Assembly: GCF_015840715.1 (NCBI RefSeq)
Contig: NZ_CP060397.1
Span: forward strand, 1,550,001 to 1,614,000
Direction: 5' to 3'
From: Synechococcus sp. CBW1004
Lineage (GTDB): Bacteria > Cyanobacteriota > Cyanobacteriia > PCC-6307 > Cyanobiaceae
Length of the DNA: 64,000 nucleotides
Shown here: positions 48,197 to 59,272 of the stretch, piece after piece
Position numbering within the stretch: position 1 is the first letter of the stretch
Layout of the letters: each line of letters opens with the position of its first letter
Translations under genes and position numbers: made by a program
Notes under the pieces: model-generated
The model's input: only the letters and a program-made list of their open reading frames with translations
Database searches by the model: none
What the model was told of the DNA's origin: nothing

Positions 48197-49171
48197 GTGG
48201 ACTTCGCACCGGCAGGCACGTCTCAGGCGCATGTCACAGCGCCTCCCACCGGGGACAGCCTGACCGCGGCCCCGGCCGGAGTCCGCCGGGCGCTGACCCT
48301 GCTCAGCTCCCATCTGGTCGTCGCCGTGGTGGCGCTTGTGGTCATCGGCGGAGCCACCCGGGTGATGGAGGCGGGCCTGGCCTGCCCTGACTGGCCCCTC
48401 TGCTATGGGGCCCTGCTGCCAGGCCGCCAGATGAACCTGCAGGTCTTCCTCGAGTGGTTCCACCGGCTCGACGCCTTTCTCGTGGGGCTGGCACTGATCG
48501 CTCTCCTGGCCGTCAGCCTGCGCTGGGCCGCCGTTCTGCCCCGGTGGCTGCCCTGGCTCAGTGGCCTGGCTCTCCTGCTGGTGGCCGCTCAGGGTGCCCT
48601 GGGCGCCCTGACTGTGATCCAGCTGCTGGCGGCCGGCACCGTCACCGCCCATCTGGCCACGGCGCTGCTGCTTCTGCTGGTGCTCAGCAGCCTGCATCAG
48701 CTGCTGACAGCACCGGTTGCGGCTGTCAGACCACCGCTGTGGTGGGCTCTGCTGTGTGGGCTCGCAACCCTGTTGCTGCTCGGCCAGTGCGTGCTGGGAG
48801 CCTCGATGGCCAGCCAATGGGCCGCTGATCTGTGCCTGCAGGCCGGCGAAGGCTGCCGTTGGCTGCTGGCCCATCGGCTCGGCGCCTATCCCGCCGCCCT
48901 CGCGATTCTCACCCTCGCGGTGGGCTCGCTGTTCACCGGACCGGCTGCACCAGGCCCTCGCCCCCTGGCGCTGACCTCGGGCCTGCTGGTCATGGCCCAG
49001 GTCGTGCTCGGTGTCCAGACCCTGCGCCTGCAGCTGCAGGTTCCGGCCGTGACGATCGCCCATCAGCTGCTGGCGGGGCTTCTGGTGGCCCTGCTCGGCG
49101 CCCTGCTGGGGCGCTGCCTGCTGGGGCTCGCCCCGCTGCGTCAACCCACCCTGGAGGCTGTCCATGGTTAG
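48197..49171 (+). CDS. ctaA: Heme A synthase (COX15/CtaA)
   Basis: This 324-residue membrane protein oxidises the C8 methyl of heme O to formyl. It has eight hydrophobic helices with conserved His in [32 protein letters not shown] and [11 protein letters not shown], and Cys pairs in LACPDWPLC and [10 protein letters not shown]. The start is GTG at 48197, with a TACCTT box upstream. The 3' end overlaps ctaB by 8 bases. It makes heme A for the divergently encoded CtaD. Confidence 0.95.
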   Translation: MDFAPAGTSQAHVTAPPTGDSLTAAPAGVRRALTLLSSHLVVAVVALVVIGGATRVMEAGLACPDWPLCYGALLPGRQMNLQVFLEWFHRLDAFLVGLALIALLAVSLRWAAVLPRWLPWLSGLALLLVAAQGALGALTVIQLLAAGTVTAHLATALLLLLVLSSLHQLLTAPVAAVRPPLWWALLCGLATLLLLGQCVLGASMASQWAADLCLQAGEGCRWLLAHRLGAYPAALAILTLAVGSLFTGPAAPGPRPLALTSGLLVMAQVVLGVQTLRLQLQVPAVTIAHQLLAGLLVALLGALLGRCLLGLAPLRQPTLEAVHG

Positions 49172-50183
49172 CGCCACCGCCCTCAGTCCCGACCGCGATC
49201 AACCCATTTCCCCGCCTGCAGCCGGCTCCGCTGCCGGCTCGATCCGCCCCTCCGTGCGCCTGCCTGCCTGGCTCGAGGTGGCGAAACCCCGGCTGATCCC
49301 CCTGCTTCTGGCCACCACCCTGGGAGGCATGGCCCTGAGCGCCGGTCCACCCCCGAGCCCCGGCACGGTCATGGCCACCCTCACCGGGGGTGCGCTGGCC
49401 GCCGCGGCAGCAGGCGTTCTCAACTGCCTCTGGGAAGAGGAGCTCGATGGCCGCATGCAGCGCACCAGCCGCCGTGCCCTGCCCTCCGGCCGCCTGGCCA
49501 GGCGTCAGGCCTTCGCGCTGGCGGTGCTGCTGACCCTGGCGGCCACCTCCCTGCTGGTGCTGGTGGTGAATCCGCTGGCCGCCTCCCTCTCCCTGCTGGG
49601 CCTGTGCAGCTACGTGCTGCTGTACACCGCCCTGCTCAAGCCCCGCACGCCGCAGAACATTGTCATCGGCGGGGTGGCCGGCGCCATCCCCCCCCTGGTG
49701 GGTGCAGCGGCGGTCAGCGGCGTCCTGGGCTGGTCGGCCTGGTGGCTGTTCGCCCTGGTCATGGTCTGGACGCCACCCCACTTCTGGTCCCTGGCGCTGC
49801 TGCTGCGCGAGGACTACCGCTCGGTGGGCATCCCGATGCTGCCGGTGGTGCACGGCGTGCCGCTCACCGTGCGTGAGATCCAGCGCTACAGCTGGGTGAC
49901 AGCAGGCCTCAGCCTGCTCGGGGCCATGGCCCTGCCGGCGGGAGGACTGCTCTATGCCCTGCTGGCGATCCCCTTCAATGCCCGCCTGCTGCAGCTGAGC
50001 GGCCGCCTGGCCGACGATCCCCACGACAACCGCCGGGCCCGCGATCTGTTCCGCTGGTCGATTCTCTATCTCTTCGGCCTCTGCCTGCTGCTGCTGCTGG
50101 CGCGGCTGCCCCAGGCCCAGGAGCTGGGCCTGTCCTTGCTGACCTCAAACTGGCCCCCGCTCCCGGCCGGCATCGCTGCCTAG
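49164..50183 (+). CDS. ctaB: Protoheme IX farnesyltransferase (heme O synthase)
   Basis: This 339-residue UbiA-type prenyltransferase attaches farnesyl to heme B. Motifs are [39 protein letters not shown] (the Asp-rich pyrophosphate site, with two of the usual acidic residues as Glu), and [21 protein letters not shown]. It works directly before CtaA, with which it overlaps. A basic/Pro N-terminal extension of about 40 residues precedes the first helix. Confidence 0.95.
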   Translation: MVSATALSPDRDQPISPPAAGSAAGSIRPSVRLPAWLEVAKPRLIPLLLATTLGGMALSAGPPPSPGTVMATLTGGALAAAAAGVLNCLWEEELDGRMQRTSRRALPSGRLARRQAFALAVLLTLAATSLLVLVVNPLAASLSLLGLCSYVLLYTALLKPRTPQNIVIGGVAGAIPPLVGAAAVSGVLGWSAWWLFALVMVWTPPHFWSLALLLREDYRSVGIPMLPVVHGVPLTVREIQRYSWVTAGLSLLGAMALPAGGLLYALLAIPFNARLLQLSGRLADDPHDNRRARDLFRWSILYLFGLCLLLLLARLPQAQELGLSLLTSNWPPLPAGIAA

Positions 50184-50202
50184 ATTGCGGCCCCCGCCGC
50201 TC

Positions 50203-50207
50203 AGGAG
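50203..50207 (+). promoter_or_regulatory. Shine-Dalgarno site deciding the start of the ABC ATPase
   Basis: AGGAG lies 10 bases before the TTG at 50218, and supports that TTG over another TTG at 50185. Confidence 0.5.
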
Positions 50208-50217
50208 AACTCCCGGC

Positions 50218-51240
50218 TTGATCGAGCTGCAGCACCTCAGCAAGCGTTACGGCGGGCGCAAGAGCCAACCGGTCCAGGCCCTCGACGACCTGTCCCTCAG
50301 CGTTCCCGCCGGCTGTCTCTACGGCCTTCTCGGTCCCAACGGTGCCGGCAAGACGACCGCCCTGCGCATCCTCTGCACCCTGCTGGCACCCGATGCCGGC
50401 TCGGTGCGGGTGGCGGGGCTCGATGCCCTGGACGCCCCCCGCGGCGTGCGCCGTCTGCTGGGTTATGTCGCCCAGGAGGTGGCCCTCGACAAGATTCTCA
50501 CGGGCCGGGAACTGCTCTCCCTCCAGGGCGATCTGTATCACCTGCGCCCGGCCGAGCGGGACCGCCGCATCGCCGAACTGAGTGACCTGCTGGGGATGGG
50601 CGACTGGATCGACCGCCGCTGCGGCAGCTATTCCGGTGGCATGCGCCGCCGCCTCGATCTGGCCGCAGGCCTGCTGCACCGGCCCCAGGTGCTGGTTCTC
50701 GACGAGCCCACCGTCGGCCTCGACATCGAGAGCCGTGCCGCCATCTGGCAGGTGCTCAGGCAGCTGCGCGACCAAGGCACCACGGTGCTGCTCAGCAGCC
50801 ATTACCTCGAGGAGGTGGATGCCCTGGCCGACCGCCTGGCGATTCTTGAAGCCGGCCGCGTCATCGCCGAAGGCACGCCGGCGGAGCTCAAGGCCGACCT
50901 GGGTGGGGACCGCGTCACCCTGCGGGTGCGCGAGTTCAGCGATGAAGGCGAGGCCACCCAGGTGCAGAACCTGCTGCGCAGCTGTCCTGGGGTGCGCGAA
51001 GTGGTGATCAACCGTGCCCAGGGCCATTCGCTCAACCTGGTCGTGGAGAACGGCGAGGCGATCGAGACCCTGCGGCGCCAGCTGGCGGAAGCCGATCTGC
51101 CGGTGTTCTCGCTGGCCCAGAGCCGCCCCAGTCTCGATGACGTCTACCTGCGGGCCACCGGCCGCACGCTGATGGATGCCGAGCTGTCGGTGGCCGGCCT
51201 GCGCGACCCGAAGACCGAACGCAAACAGACCATGCGCTGA
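50218..51240 (+). CDS. ABC-type exporter ATPase (drug/lipid export type)
   Basis: This 340-residue ATPase has Walker A GPNGAGKTT, signature YSGGMRRRLDLAAGL and Walker B VLVLDEP, then LSSHYLEEVDALADR. The DrrA-like order and the C-terminal extension (about 220-340) are typical of ABC-2 exporters. Its partner permease is the next gene, 262 bases on. The chosen TTG start has a Shine-Dalgarno at 50203-50207. It follows ctaB by 34 bases, so it is likely on the heme A transcript. Confidence 0.92.
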   Translation: MIELQHLSKRYGGRKSQPVQALDDLSLSVPAGCLYGLLGPNGAGKTTALRILCTLLAPDAGSVRVAGLDALDAPRGVRRLLGYVAQEVALDKILTGRELLSLQGDLYHLRPAERDRRIAELSDLLGMGDWIDRRCGSYSGGMRRRLDLAAGLLHRPQVLVLDEPTVGLDIESRAAIWQVLRQLRDQGTTVLLSSHYLEEVDALADRLAILEAGRVIAEGTPAELKADLGGDRVTLRVREFSDEGEATQVQNLLRSCPGVREVVINRAQGHSLNLVVENGEAIETLRRQLAEADLPVFSLAQSRPSLDDVYLRATGRTLMDAELSVAGLRDPKTERKQTMR

Positions 51241-51278
51241 GACAGCCTGCCGAGACACCACCGAGACGGTTCTGAGAC
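51239..51278. repeat. Four GAGAC direct repeats at 11-13 base spacing
   Basis: GAGAC occurs at 51239-51243, 51252-51256, 51263-51267 and 51274-51278, that is, at steps of 13, 11 and 11 bases. The first and last copies are in the longer TGAGACAG. Near one helical turn per step, they resemble an array of same-face protein sites. They begin at the ATPase stop and lie 225 bases before the permease. Confidence 0.4.
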
Positions 51279-51502
51279 AGCTGACTGGACGGGGCCTGCC
51301 GGTGTGAACAGCGCGGCGTGACCGGTCAGAAGCAGGGCAGCCCCAGGCCAGGGGCTGTCCCCGGGCCTCCCGGAAGGCCACCGCCCACGCCCAGAATCGG
51401 AGCCACCCCGTGCAGCGTCCCCAGCAGCCCGGCCGAACCGGTCCCTCCACAGGACGGCTCCGGCCCTGAACGCCTGCCTTTCGCCAGATCCGATCGCCTG
51501 CC

Positions 51503-52369
51503 ATGACGAGCGCCTCCCCCAGCCTTGCCCCCCTGTCGGACGCCGCAGAGCTGCCGCAGTCGGCCTTCGCGGAGATCAGCCAGGAAACGCTGGCACTGAC
51601 GCGCAGGCTCTTCGTCCAGCTCGCACGGCGACCCTCGACCCTGGTGGCCGGCGTGCTGCAGCCGCTGATCTGGCTGATCCTGTTCGGCGCCCTGTTCGCC
51701 AACGCCCCGGCCGGTCTGCTGCCCGGCGGCATGAGCTATGGACGCTTCCTCGGGGCCGGCGTGATCGTGTTCACCGCCTTCAGCGGCGCCCTCAACGCCG
51801 GCCTGCCGCTGATGTTCGATCGGGAATTCGGCTTCCTCAACCGGCTGCTGGTGGCGCCCCTGCGCGCCCGCAGCTCGATCGTTCTGGCCTCGGTGCTCTA
51901 CATCACCAGCCTCAGCCTGGTGCAGAGCCTGGCGATCCTGCTCACCGCCGCCGCCCTCGGCTACGGCTGGCCAGGGGCCGCCGGGCTGGTGCTCGTTCTG
52001 GTCACCCTGCTGCTGCTGGTGTTCGCCGTCACCGCCCTGAGCCTCGGTCTGGCCTTCGCCCTTCCGGGTCATATCGAACTGATCGCGGTGATCTTCGTGG
52101 CGAACCTGCCCCTGCTGTTCGCCAGCACCGCCCTGGCGCCGATTTCCTTCATGCCCCCCTGGTTGGGCTGGCTCGCGGCCCTGAATCCCCTTACCTTCGC
52201 GATCGAACCCATCCGCGCCGCCTACAGCGGTCCGTTCCACCTCAGCGATGTGGTGCTGAACGCCCCGTACGGCGACCTCACGGCCGCCACCTGCCTCGGC
52301 ATCCTGGCGTTGCTGGCCATGGGCCTGTTCCTCGCGATCCGCCCCCTGCTGGACCGCAAACTCTCCTGA
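51503..52369 (+). CDS. ABC-2 type exporter permease
   Basis: This 288-residue protein has six hydrophobic segments from about 45 to 280. It contains the ABC-2 pattern FVQLARRPSTLVAGVLQPLIWLILFGALF, then SGALNAGLPLMFDREFGFLNRLLVAPL and LNPLTFAIEPIRAAY. It pairs with the upstream DrrA-like ATPase to form an exporter; the cargo is unknown. The ATG at 51503 has no good Shine-Dalgarno. It runs with the next gene, 9 bases away. Confidence 0.92.
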   Translation: MTSASPSLAPLSDAAELPQSAFAEISQETLALTRRLFVQLARRPSTLVAGVLQPLIWLILFGALFANAPAGLLPGGMSYGRFLGAGVIVFTAFSGALNAGLPLMFDREFGFLNRLLVAPLRARSSIVLASVLYITSLSLVQSLAILLTAAALGYGWPGAAGLVLVLVTLLLLVFAVTALSLGLAFALPGHIELIAVIFVANLPLLFASTALAPISFMPPWLGWLAALNPLTFAIEPIRAAYSGPFHLSDVVLNAPYGDLTAATCLGILALLAMGLFLAIRPLLDRKLS

Positions 52370-52378
52370 GCCGACACC

Positions 52379-53866
52379 GTGCCCCAGCCCCCCCTGCCCG
52401 CTCCGCTCGCCCCTCGCCCCGAGCCGGGCGCCCTTCTTCTCGAAGCGGTGCGGCAGCGGCACTCCCAGTGCTGCCTGCAGCTGGCCCAGCAATGGGTGCA
52501 CCGTCGCAGCGTCGGTGACCTACGGCGGTTCTGCAGCACCGAGCTGGTCGGCAGCCTCGACGTTGAAGCGTCCACCTGGCTTCAGAACCTGCTGGCCCTC
52601 GAGGGGCCCGGTGACACTCTCCCTGCCACCGCCTCCACTGCGACGTGCGCAGCAGAAGCCGGCTCCATCAACCTGGCGGACGCCGCGGCCGCAGGGAACG
52701 CGAGCCTCGTGATGACTGACGCTGCACCGGAGGGCGAGACCACAGCCGCGGTCCTGACAGCCTCCAGCATCGGCGGGGTGCCCCCGGTCGACGCCTCCGA
52801 GCTGCTTTCCTCGCCGCTGACCGCCTCGGAGTCCTCATTCCTGCAGGAATCGCCGGCCCAGGAGCAGGAGCTGCAGACCCGGGCCGTGGCAGCGGTGGAT
52901 GAGGCCTTCGCGGCGCTGGCTGAGTCCTTCGAGAAACCGGAGCAGATCAGCGCGCCGGCACCACTGCCGATCACCGACGCGTCATCGTCGGCAGCGTCCG
53001 GCGTTCCGGAGCCACTGCCGGTCCGCGGCGGCCTGTGGCCCAGCCTGCGGACCACCGCAGCCAGCCTCAGCTCGGCCTTCAGCCCGGCCGGCGCCGACGG
53101 CGGGAGCAGCCATGCCGCCGACGCACAAAGCGACCCGATCCCCACACCACGGGGCGAACAGGCCCCGATCCTCGAGACACACCTCTGCGAAGCGGAGGCG
53201 GTGGCAGTGGCGGTGGCGGCGCCGGGCCTGACCATGCAGGACGACCCGACCATCCCGGAGCTGCACCCAACCCTGCCCAGCAGCGGCGAGGACGGGGCAG
53301 CGGCAGACCCAGCGACCACGAAGCCGGGTGAGACCAGCAGCACCCCGGCGGCGGCTGCCGGTGAGAACGCCACCGAAACCACGAGCCAGGACGGCCTCCT
53401 CCAGCGTCTGCGGGGACGGATCGAGACAGGCCGCCTGCCGCGGCTGTCCCGCCTGCGCGCTGTGATGCGTGACTGCGTCGAAGAGACGGTGGCACTGCTG
53501 CGCACCCCTGAGGCGGAACACCACGAGGAGAACGGCGGCTTCGCGACCAACCAGTCCCTGGAGGCGGCCCCACCGACCCAGGCAGCACCCGACTTCTCCT
53601 GGACCCTCGATCCGTTGCCCTCCCCCGCAACCGGCCCCGCCACCAGCAGCAGCCCCTCCGTCCCAGCCGCCACGGGTCAGGCCACCACAGCCGATGCGGC
53701 CAGCGGCGCTCCTTCGCCTTCCCGGCAGGCCCCATCCTCCCGACTGCGGTTCGGACTCCCTCCTGCCAAACCGGCCGTCGGCGATCGGCCCGCACCGACC
53801 CCTGCCGCCCTTTCGGACCTGCGGGCCTGGCTTCCGGACTCGGGCGATCTGCCCCGGGCCTCCTGA
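52379..53866 (+). CDS. Large low-complexity protein with a short conserved N-terminus
   Basis: This 495-residue protein is mainly Ala/Pro/Ser/Thr/Glu-rich and probably disordered. The first 75 residues look ordered: LLLEAVRQRHSQCCLQLAQQWVHRRSVGDLRRFC. A second basic helical part near 340-370 reads LLQRLRGRIETGRLPRLSRLR. No signal peptide or membrane segment is seen. The start is GTG at 52379, 9 bases after the permease. The family is not recognised. Length, codon pattern and coupling support a real gene. Confidence 0.7.
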   Translation: MPQPPLPAPLAPRPEPGALLLEAVRQRHSQCCLQLAQQWVHRRSVGDLRRFCSTELVGSLDVEASTWLQNLLALEGPGDTLPATASTATCAAEAGSINLADAAAAGNASLVMTDAAPEGETTAAVLTASSIGGVPPVDASELLSSPLTASESSFLQESPAQEQELQTRAVAAVDEAFAALAESFEKPEQISAPAPLPITDASSSAASGVPEPLPVRGGLWPSLRTTAASLSSAFSPAGADGGSSHAADAQSDPIPTPRGEQAPILETHLCEAEAVAVAVAAPGLTMQDDPTIPELHPTLPSSGEDGAAADPATTKPGETSSTPAAAAGENATETTSQDGLLQRLRGRIETGRLPRLSRLRAVMRDCVEETVALLRTPEAEHHEENGGFATNQSLEAAPPTQAAPDFSWTLDPLPSPATGPATSSSPSVPAATGQATTADAASGAPSPSRQAPSSRLRFGLPPAKPAVGDRPAPTPAALSDLRAWLPDSGDLPRAS

Positions 53867-53879
53867 GCGGACCTCAGCG

Positions 53880-54593
53880 ATGCCGACACACTCCACCCGG
53901 CTCAGCCGTGAGCAGCTCAGGGGCGGCCTCATCGTCTCGGTCCAGGCCCCGGAGGGTTCGCCGATGCGCGATCCCGAGGTCATCGCCGCCATGGCCCAGG
54001 CCAGCCTGAACAACGGCGCCGCCGGAGTGCGCCTGGAAAGCCCCGAACACATCGCGGCGGTCCGACGCCGCTGCCCGGAGGCCCTGATCGTGGGGCTGTG
54101 GAAGCGCACCTATCCCGAGAGTTCCGTCTACATCACCCCCGGCTGGGATGAGATCCAGGCCGTGTGGTCAGCGGGGGCCGATGTGGTGGCCCTGGATGCC
54201 ACCGAGCGCCCGAGGCCGAACGGTGAGACGCTGGCGGATCTGATCGGACGGGCCCGGGGAGAGCTCGGGGCGGTGCTCATGGCCGACGTGGCCAGCGTCG
54301 CGCAGGGCCTCCAGGCAGCCGAATGGGGCTGCGACTGGGTCGGCACCACCCTGTTCGGCTACACCGAATCCACCCGCACGCTCCGACCGCCGGCCTGGGA
54401 GCTGCTGCAGCCGTTGCGCCAGAATCTTCCCGGGGCGGTGACCCTGATCTGTGAAGGGGGGATCGCCTCGGCCCAGGACGCCCGACGCGCCCTTGAGAGC
54501 GGCGCCGATGCTGTGGTGGTGGGCACGGCGATCACCGGAGTGGATCTGCAGGTGGCTGCCTATCGGAGCGCGATGGACGTTGCGGGGGCCTGA
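53880..54593 (+). CDS. nanE: Putative N-acetylmannosamine-6-phosphate 2-epimerase
   Basis: This 237-residue TIM-barrel protein matches NanE: LRGGLIVSVQAPEGSPMRDPEV at the start, GLWKRTYPESSVYITP (catalytic Lys region), DVVALDATERPRPNGE, VGTTLFGYTESTR, LICEGGIAS and GADAVVVGTAIT. NanE converts ManNAc-6-P to GlcNAc-6-P in sialic acid breakdown. No other nan or nag gene is in the window, so its use here may be amino-sugar recycling. The ATG at 53880 is chosen by family start, 13 bases after the preceding gene. Confidence 0.9.
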   Translation: MPTHSTRLSREQLRGGLIVSVQAPEGSPMRDPEVIAAMAQASLNNGAAGVRLESPEHIAAVRRRCPEALIVGLWKRTYPESSVYITPGWDEIQAVWSAGADVVALDATERPRPNGETLADLIGRARGELGAVLMADVASVAQGLQAAEWGCDWVGTTLFGYTESTRTLRPPAWELLQPLRQNLPGAVTLICEGGIASAQDARRALESGADAVVVGTAITGVDLQVAAYRSAMDVAGA

Positions 54594-54679
54594 GCGGCGC
54601 CACTCCTGGAAATTTTGTTTGCGGCCGCCGATCAGCCCGGCACAGGCGTGCAACATAAGACCAGCGATGCAGCAAGGCC

Positions 54680-55081
54680 ATGCGGTGCGGTTTGACCTCT
54701 GTCACACCAGCCTCCCGGCCCCATCCAGTGCCGCCGCTGTCGCCTCAGGCCGGTGTCCGGTCAGGAACGGCGGCGCCAGCGGCAGGCATCCCCGTCCCTG
54801 CACCCTCGACGGGCCGACTCCCGAATCCCGCCATCAGGGGTTCCGCCAGGCCGTCCTCCCGACTTGTCCAGCTTCGTGACTGGTTTCAGGGTCGGCGCAA
54901 TGCCCTGACGGGGGGTGGGGTGCTGCTCTTCAGCCTGTCGCTGTTCGGGATGCCGATGAGCGGCCTGCACCTGTCCCAGATGCAGGCCCTCAATCGTGAG
55001 CTGGGAAAGCTCTGCAGCGATCCCCCCCGTCAGGCCCTGAACGTCTGCCGATTGCACGCCCAGCTGGTGCGCAGCCTCTGA
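54680..55081 (+). CDS. Small exported or membrane protein, start uncertain
   Basis: A 133-codon frame whose last 75 residues look real: a basic segment RDWFQGRRNALT, one hydrophobic helix (GGGVLLFSLSLFGMPMS), then LSQMQALNRELGKLCSD with two Cys about 12 apart (C..D..C). The first 60 residues are Pro/Ala low-complexity and may not be translated; GTG or TTG codons occur inside. It lies between nanE and convergent groEL2. Function unknown. Confidence 0.5.
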   Translation: MRCGLTSVTPASRPHPVPPLSPQAGVRSGTAAPAAGIPVPAPSTGRLPNPAIRGSARPSSRLVQLRDWFQGRRNALTGGGVLLFSLSLFGMPMSGLHLSQMQALNRELGKLCSDPPRQALNVCRLHAQLVRSL

Positions 55082-55126
55082 GTCGCAGAGCGACATCCCG
55101 AGGTTGTGAGCGCGGGGAGGAAGGGA

Positions 55127-57223
<2,097 letters not shown>

Positions 57224-57994
57224 TCAGCGCATCACCATGCCGCCATCCACCTGCAGCACCTGCCCGGTGATGTAGGCCGCCGCGGGATCGGCCGCCAGGA
57301 AACGCACGGCGCCCGCCACCTCAGCGGCGCTGCCCATTCTCCCAAGGGGAATCGCGGCGAGGATCGGCTCCTTGTCGAGCTCGGCGGTCATGTCGCTCTC
57401 GATGAAGCCGGGAGCCACCGCGTTGACGGTGACACCGCGGGAGGCGAACTCGGCGGCATTGCTGCGGGTGAGTCCCAGCAGGCCCGCCTTGGCGGCGCTG
57501 TAGTTCGCCTGGCCGGCATTGCCCATCAGGGCCACCACCGATGTGATGTTGATGATGCGGCCGCTGCGCGCCTTGAGCATCGGCTTGCTGACGGCCCGGG
57601 TGCACAGGAAGACGCCGGTGAGATTGAGATCGATGACGCTCTGCCAGTCGGCGGTCTTCATCCGCATCAGCAGGCCATCGCGAGTGATGCCGGCGTTGTT
57701 GACCAGCACATCGATCCGGCCTTCCCGCTCGAGCACCGCCCTGACCATCGCCTCGACCTGGACCTCATCGGCCACATCGGCGCGATGGCTCCAGGCCTGG
57801 CCGCCGGCGGCCTCGATCGCGGCGACCACCTCGGAGGCCGCCTGCTCGGAGCTGGCGTAGTTCACCACCACCGTGAATCCAGCCGCCGCCAGGGCTTCGG
57901 CGATGGCCCGGCCGATGCCGCGGCCGGCCCCTGTGACCAGGGCCACCTTGCCCTGGGCGCTGGAGTGGGACGCATCGGAGGGCGGGGGGGGCAT
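57224..57994 (-). CDS. fabG: 3-oxoacyl-ACP reductase
   Basis: This 256-residue SDR enzyme reduces 3-oxoacyl-ACP with NADPH in fatty acid synthesis. The cofactor loop is VTGAGRGIGRAI, the NNAG motif is DVLVNNAGITRDGLLMRM, and the catalytic Ser-Tyr-Lys lie in IINITSVVALMGNAGQANYSAAKAG. The C-terminal FLAADPAAAYITGQVLQVDGGMVM is typical. The ATG at 57994 is preferred over GTG two codons earlier (58000). A TACGAT -10 lies at 58045-58040. Confidence 0.95.
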   Translation of the reverse strand: MPPPPSDASHSSAQGKVALVTGAGRGIGRAIAEALAAAGFTVVVNYASSEQAASEVVAAIEAAGGQAWSHRADVADEVQVEAMVRAVLEREGRIDVLVNNAGITRDGLLMRMKTADWQSVIDLNLTGVFLCTRAVSKPMLKARSGRIINITSVVALMGNAGQANYSAAKAGLLGLTRSNAAEFASRGVTVNAVAPGFIESDMTAELDKEPILAAIPLGRMGSAAEVAGAVRFLAADPAAAYITGQVLQVDGGMVMR

Positions 57995-58039
57995 CGTCAC
58001 AAGCCTCTGGGGAGGGACCGGGGAGGTCCGGCGGCGGTG

Positions 58040-58045
58040 ATCGTA
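58040..58045 (-). promoter_or_regulatory. Candidate -10 box TACGAT for fabG
   Basis: TACGAT on the minus strand, about 45 bases before the fabG ATG, matches the same hexamer used before tyrS and pepA. Confidence 0.45.
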
Positions 58046-58069
58046 TGGCGGCGCCGGAATGCCCCCGCC

Positions 58070-59200
58070 TCAGGCCAGCATCGGCTTCTCCTCCACCACC
58101 GCCGGACCGAGCAGGGCGCGGAAGCGGGCCAGTTGTTCCTTGCTGCCGAGCACCACCATCAGCTGGCCCGGCATCACCCTGACGTCACCGCCGGGATTGG
58201 CGATCAGTTCGGGGCCCGTCTTGACATAGCTGCTGCCCCGATAGGAATAGGGATTGGCCGGGGCCGGCTCCGGATTGCGGACCGCCAGCACCAGGGCACC
58301 GGTGTGGCGCTTGAGATGCAGCTCCTGCAGGGTGCGTCCATTGATCGCCCCCAGCCTGGCGGGATCTTCGCTGAGCTGGAACTCCTCCACCTCACAGTCG
58401 GAGCCGGCCAGCAGATCCATGAAATCCACCGACAGGGGCCTCAGAGCGGTGGCGGCCATGGTGCGCCCTCCGGCCACATAGGGGCTGATCACCCTGTCGG
58501 CACCGGCCTGACGCAGCTTGCGCTCCGCCTCCTCACTGTCCGAGCGGGCGATCAGGCGGATGGCAGGGGCAATCGAGCGGGCGCTGAGCACCACGTAGAG
58601 GTTGGAGGCGTCGTTGGGGAGGGCCGCCACCAGGCTGCGACAACGCAGGATGCCGGCCTCCAGCAGGGTCTCATCGAGGGTGGCGTCCGCCATCAGCACC
58701 GGCAGGCCCTTCTCCTCGGCGGCATCCCGCCGCTCCGGATCCATCTCCACGATCAGCAGCGGCACACCCTCGCGGGTCAGCTGGCTGGCGATCTCACGGC
58801 CGATGCGGCCGTAGCCGCAGAGAATCACATGGTCCTGCATCGTGCGTAACCAGTCGAGAAAACGGCGCTGACGGAGCCGCCGGAAATAGCCCGTCTCCGA
58901 AAGTCCCAGCAGGCTCTGAATCGTGAGCTGCACCACGAACAGACCACCCACCACCGAGAACACGGTCACCCAGCGGCCGGCGTGGGTGAGCGGTTGCACC
59001 TCGCCATACCCGATGGTGGGGATGGTGATCGCCACCATCCAGTAGCAGTCCCCCCAGTCCCAGCCTTCGGTGATCCGGTAGCCGAGAGCGCTGAGGTTCA
59101 CCACCAGGGCCAGGGCCGCCAGCGGCATCAGCCATGGGCGGCGGGAGCGGCTGGTCGGCGGGGGCCTGCGGGGGTTCCAGCGGCGCGTCAACCGCGTCAT
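58070..59200 (-). CDS. Potassium channel with RCK (TrkA-N/TrkA-C) domains
   Basis: This 376-residue protein has two membrane helices (about 25-45 and 75-100) around a pore loop with the K+ selectivity sequence TIPTIGYGEV. The cytosolic part starts with DHVILCGYGRIGREIA (Rossmann RCK, NAD- or Ca-type ligand site) and ends with a TrkA-C domain (about 300-370). This is the MthK/Kch-like layout. The ATG at 59200 removes a 20-residue Gly/Ser-rich extension. Its location between fabG and a glycosyltransferase suggests no shared task. Confidence 0.92.
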   Translation of the reverse strand: MTRLTRRWNPRRPPPTSRSRRPWLMPLAALALVVNLSALGYRITEGWDWGDCYWMVAITIPTIGYGEVQPLTHAGRWVTVFSVVGGLFVVQLTIQSLLGLSETGYFRRLRQRRFLDWLRTMQDHVILCGYGRIGREIASQLTREGVPLLIVEMDPERRDAAEEKGLPVLMADATLDETLLEAGILRCRSLVAALPNDASNLYVVLSARSIAPAIRLIARSDSEEAERKLRQAGADRVISPYVAGGRTMAATALRPLSVDFMDLLAGSDCEVEEFQLSEDPARLGAINGRTLQELHLKRHTGALVLAVRNPEPAPANPYSYRGSSYVKTGPELIANPGGDVRVMPGQLMVVLGSKEQLARFRALLGPAVVEEKPMLA

Positions 59201-59272
59201 CGAACTCCCCGGATGCGCAGATGGCAGGCCTCCCCAGGGGGGGGAGGAAGCCGCCGCCACCGGCGCGACCGC

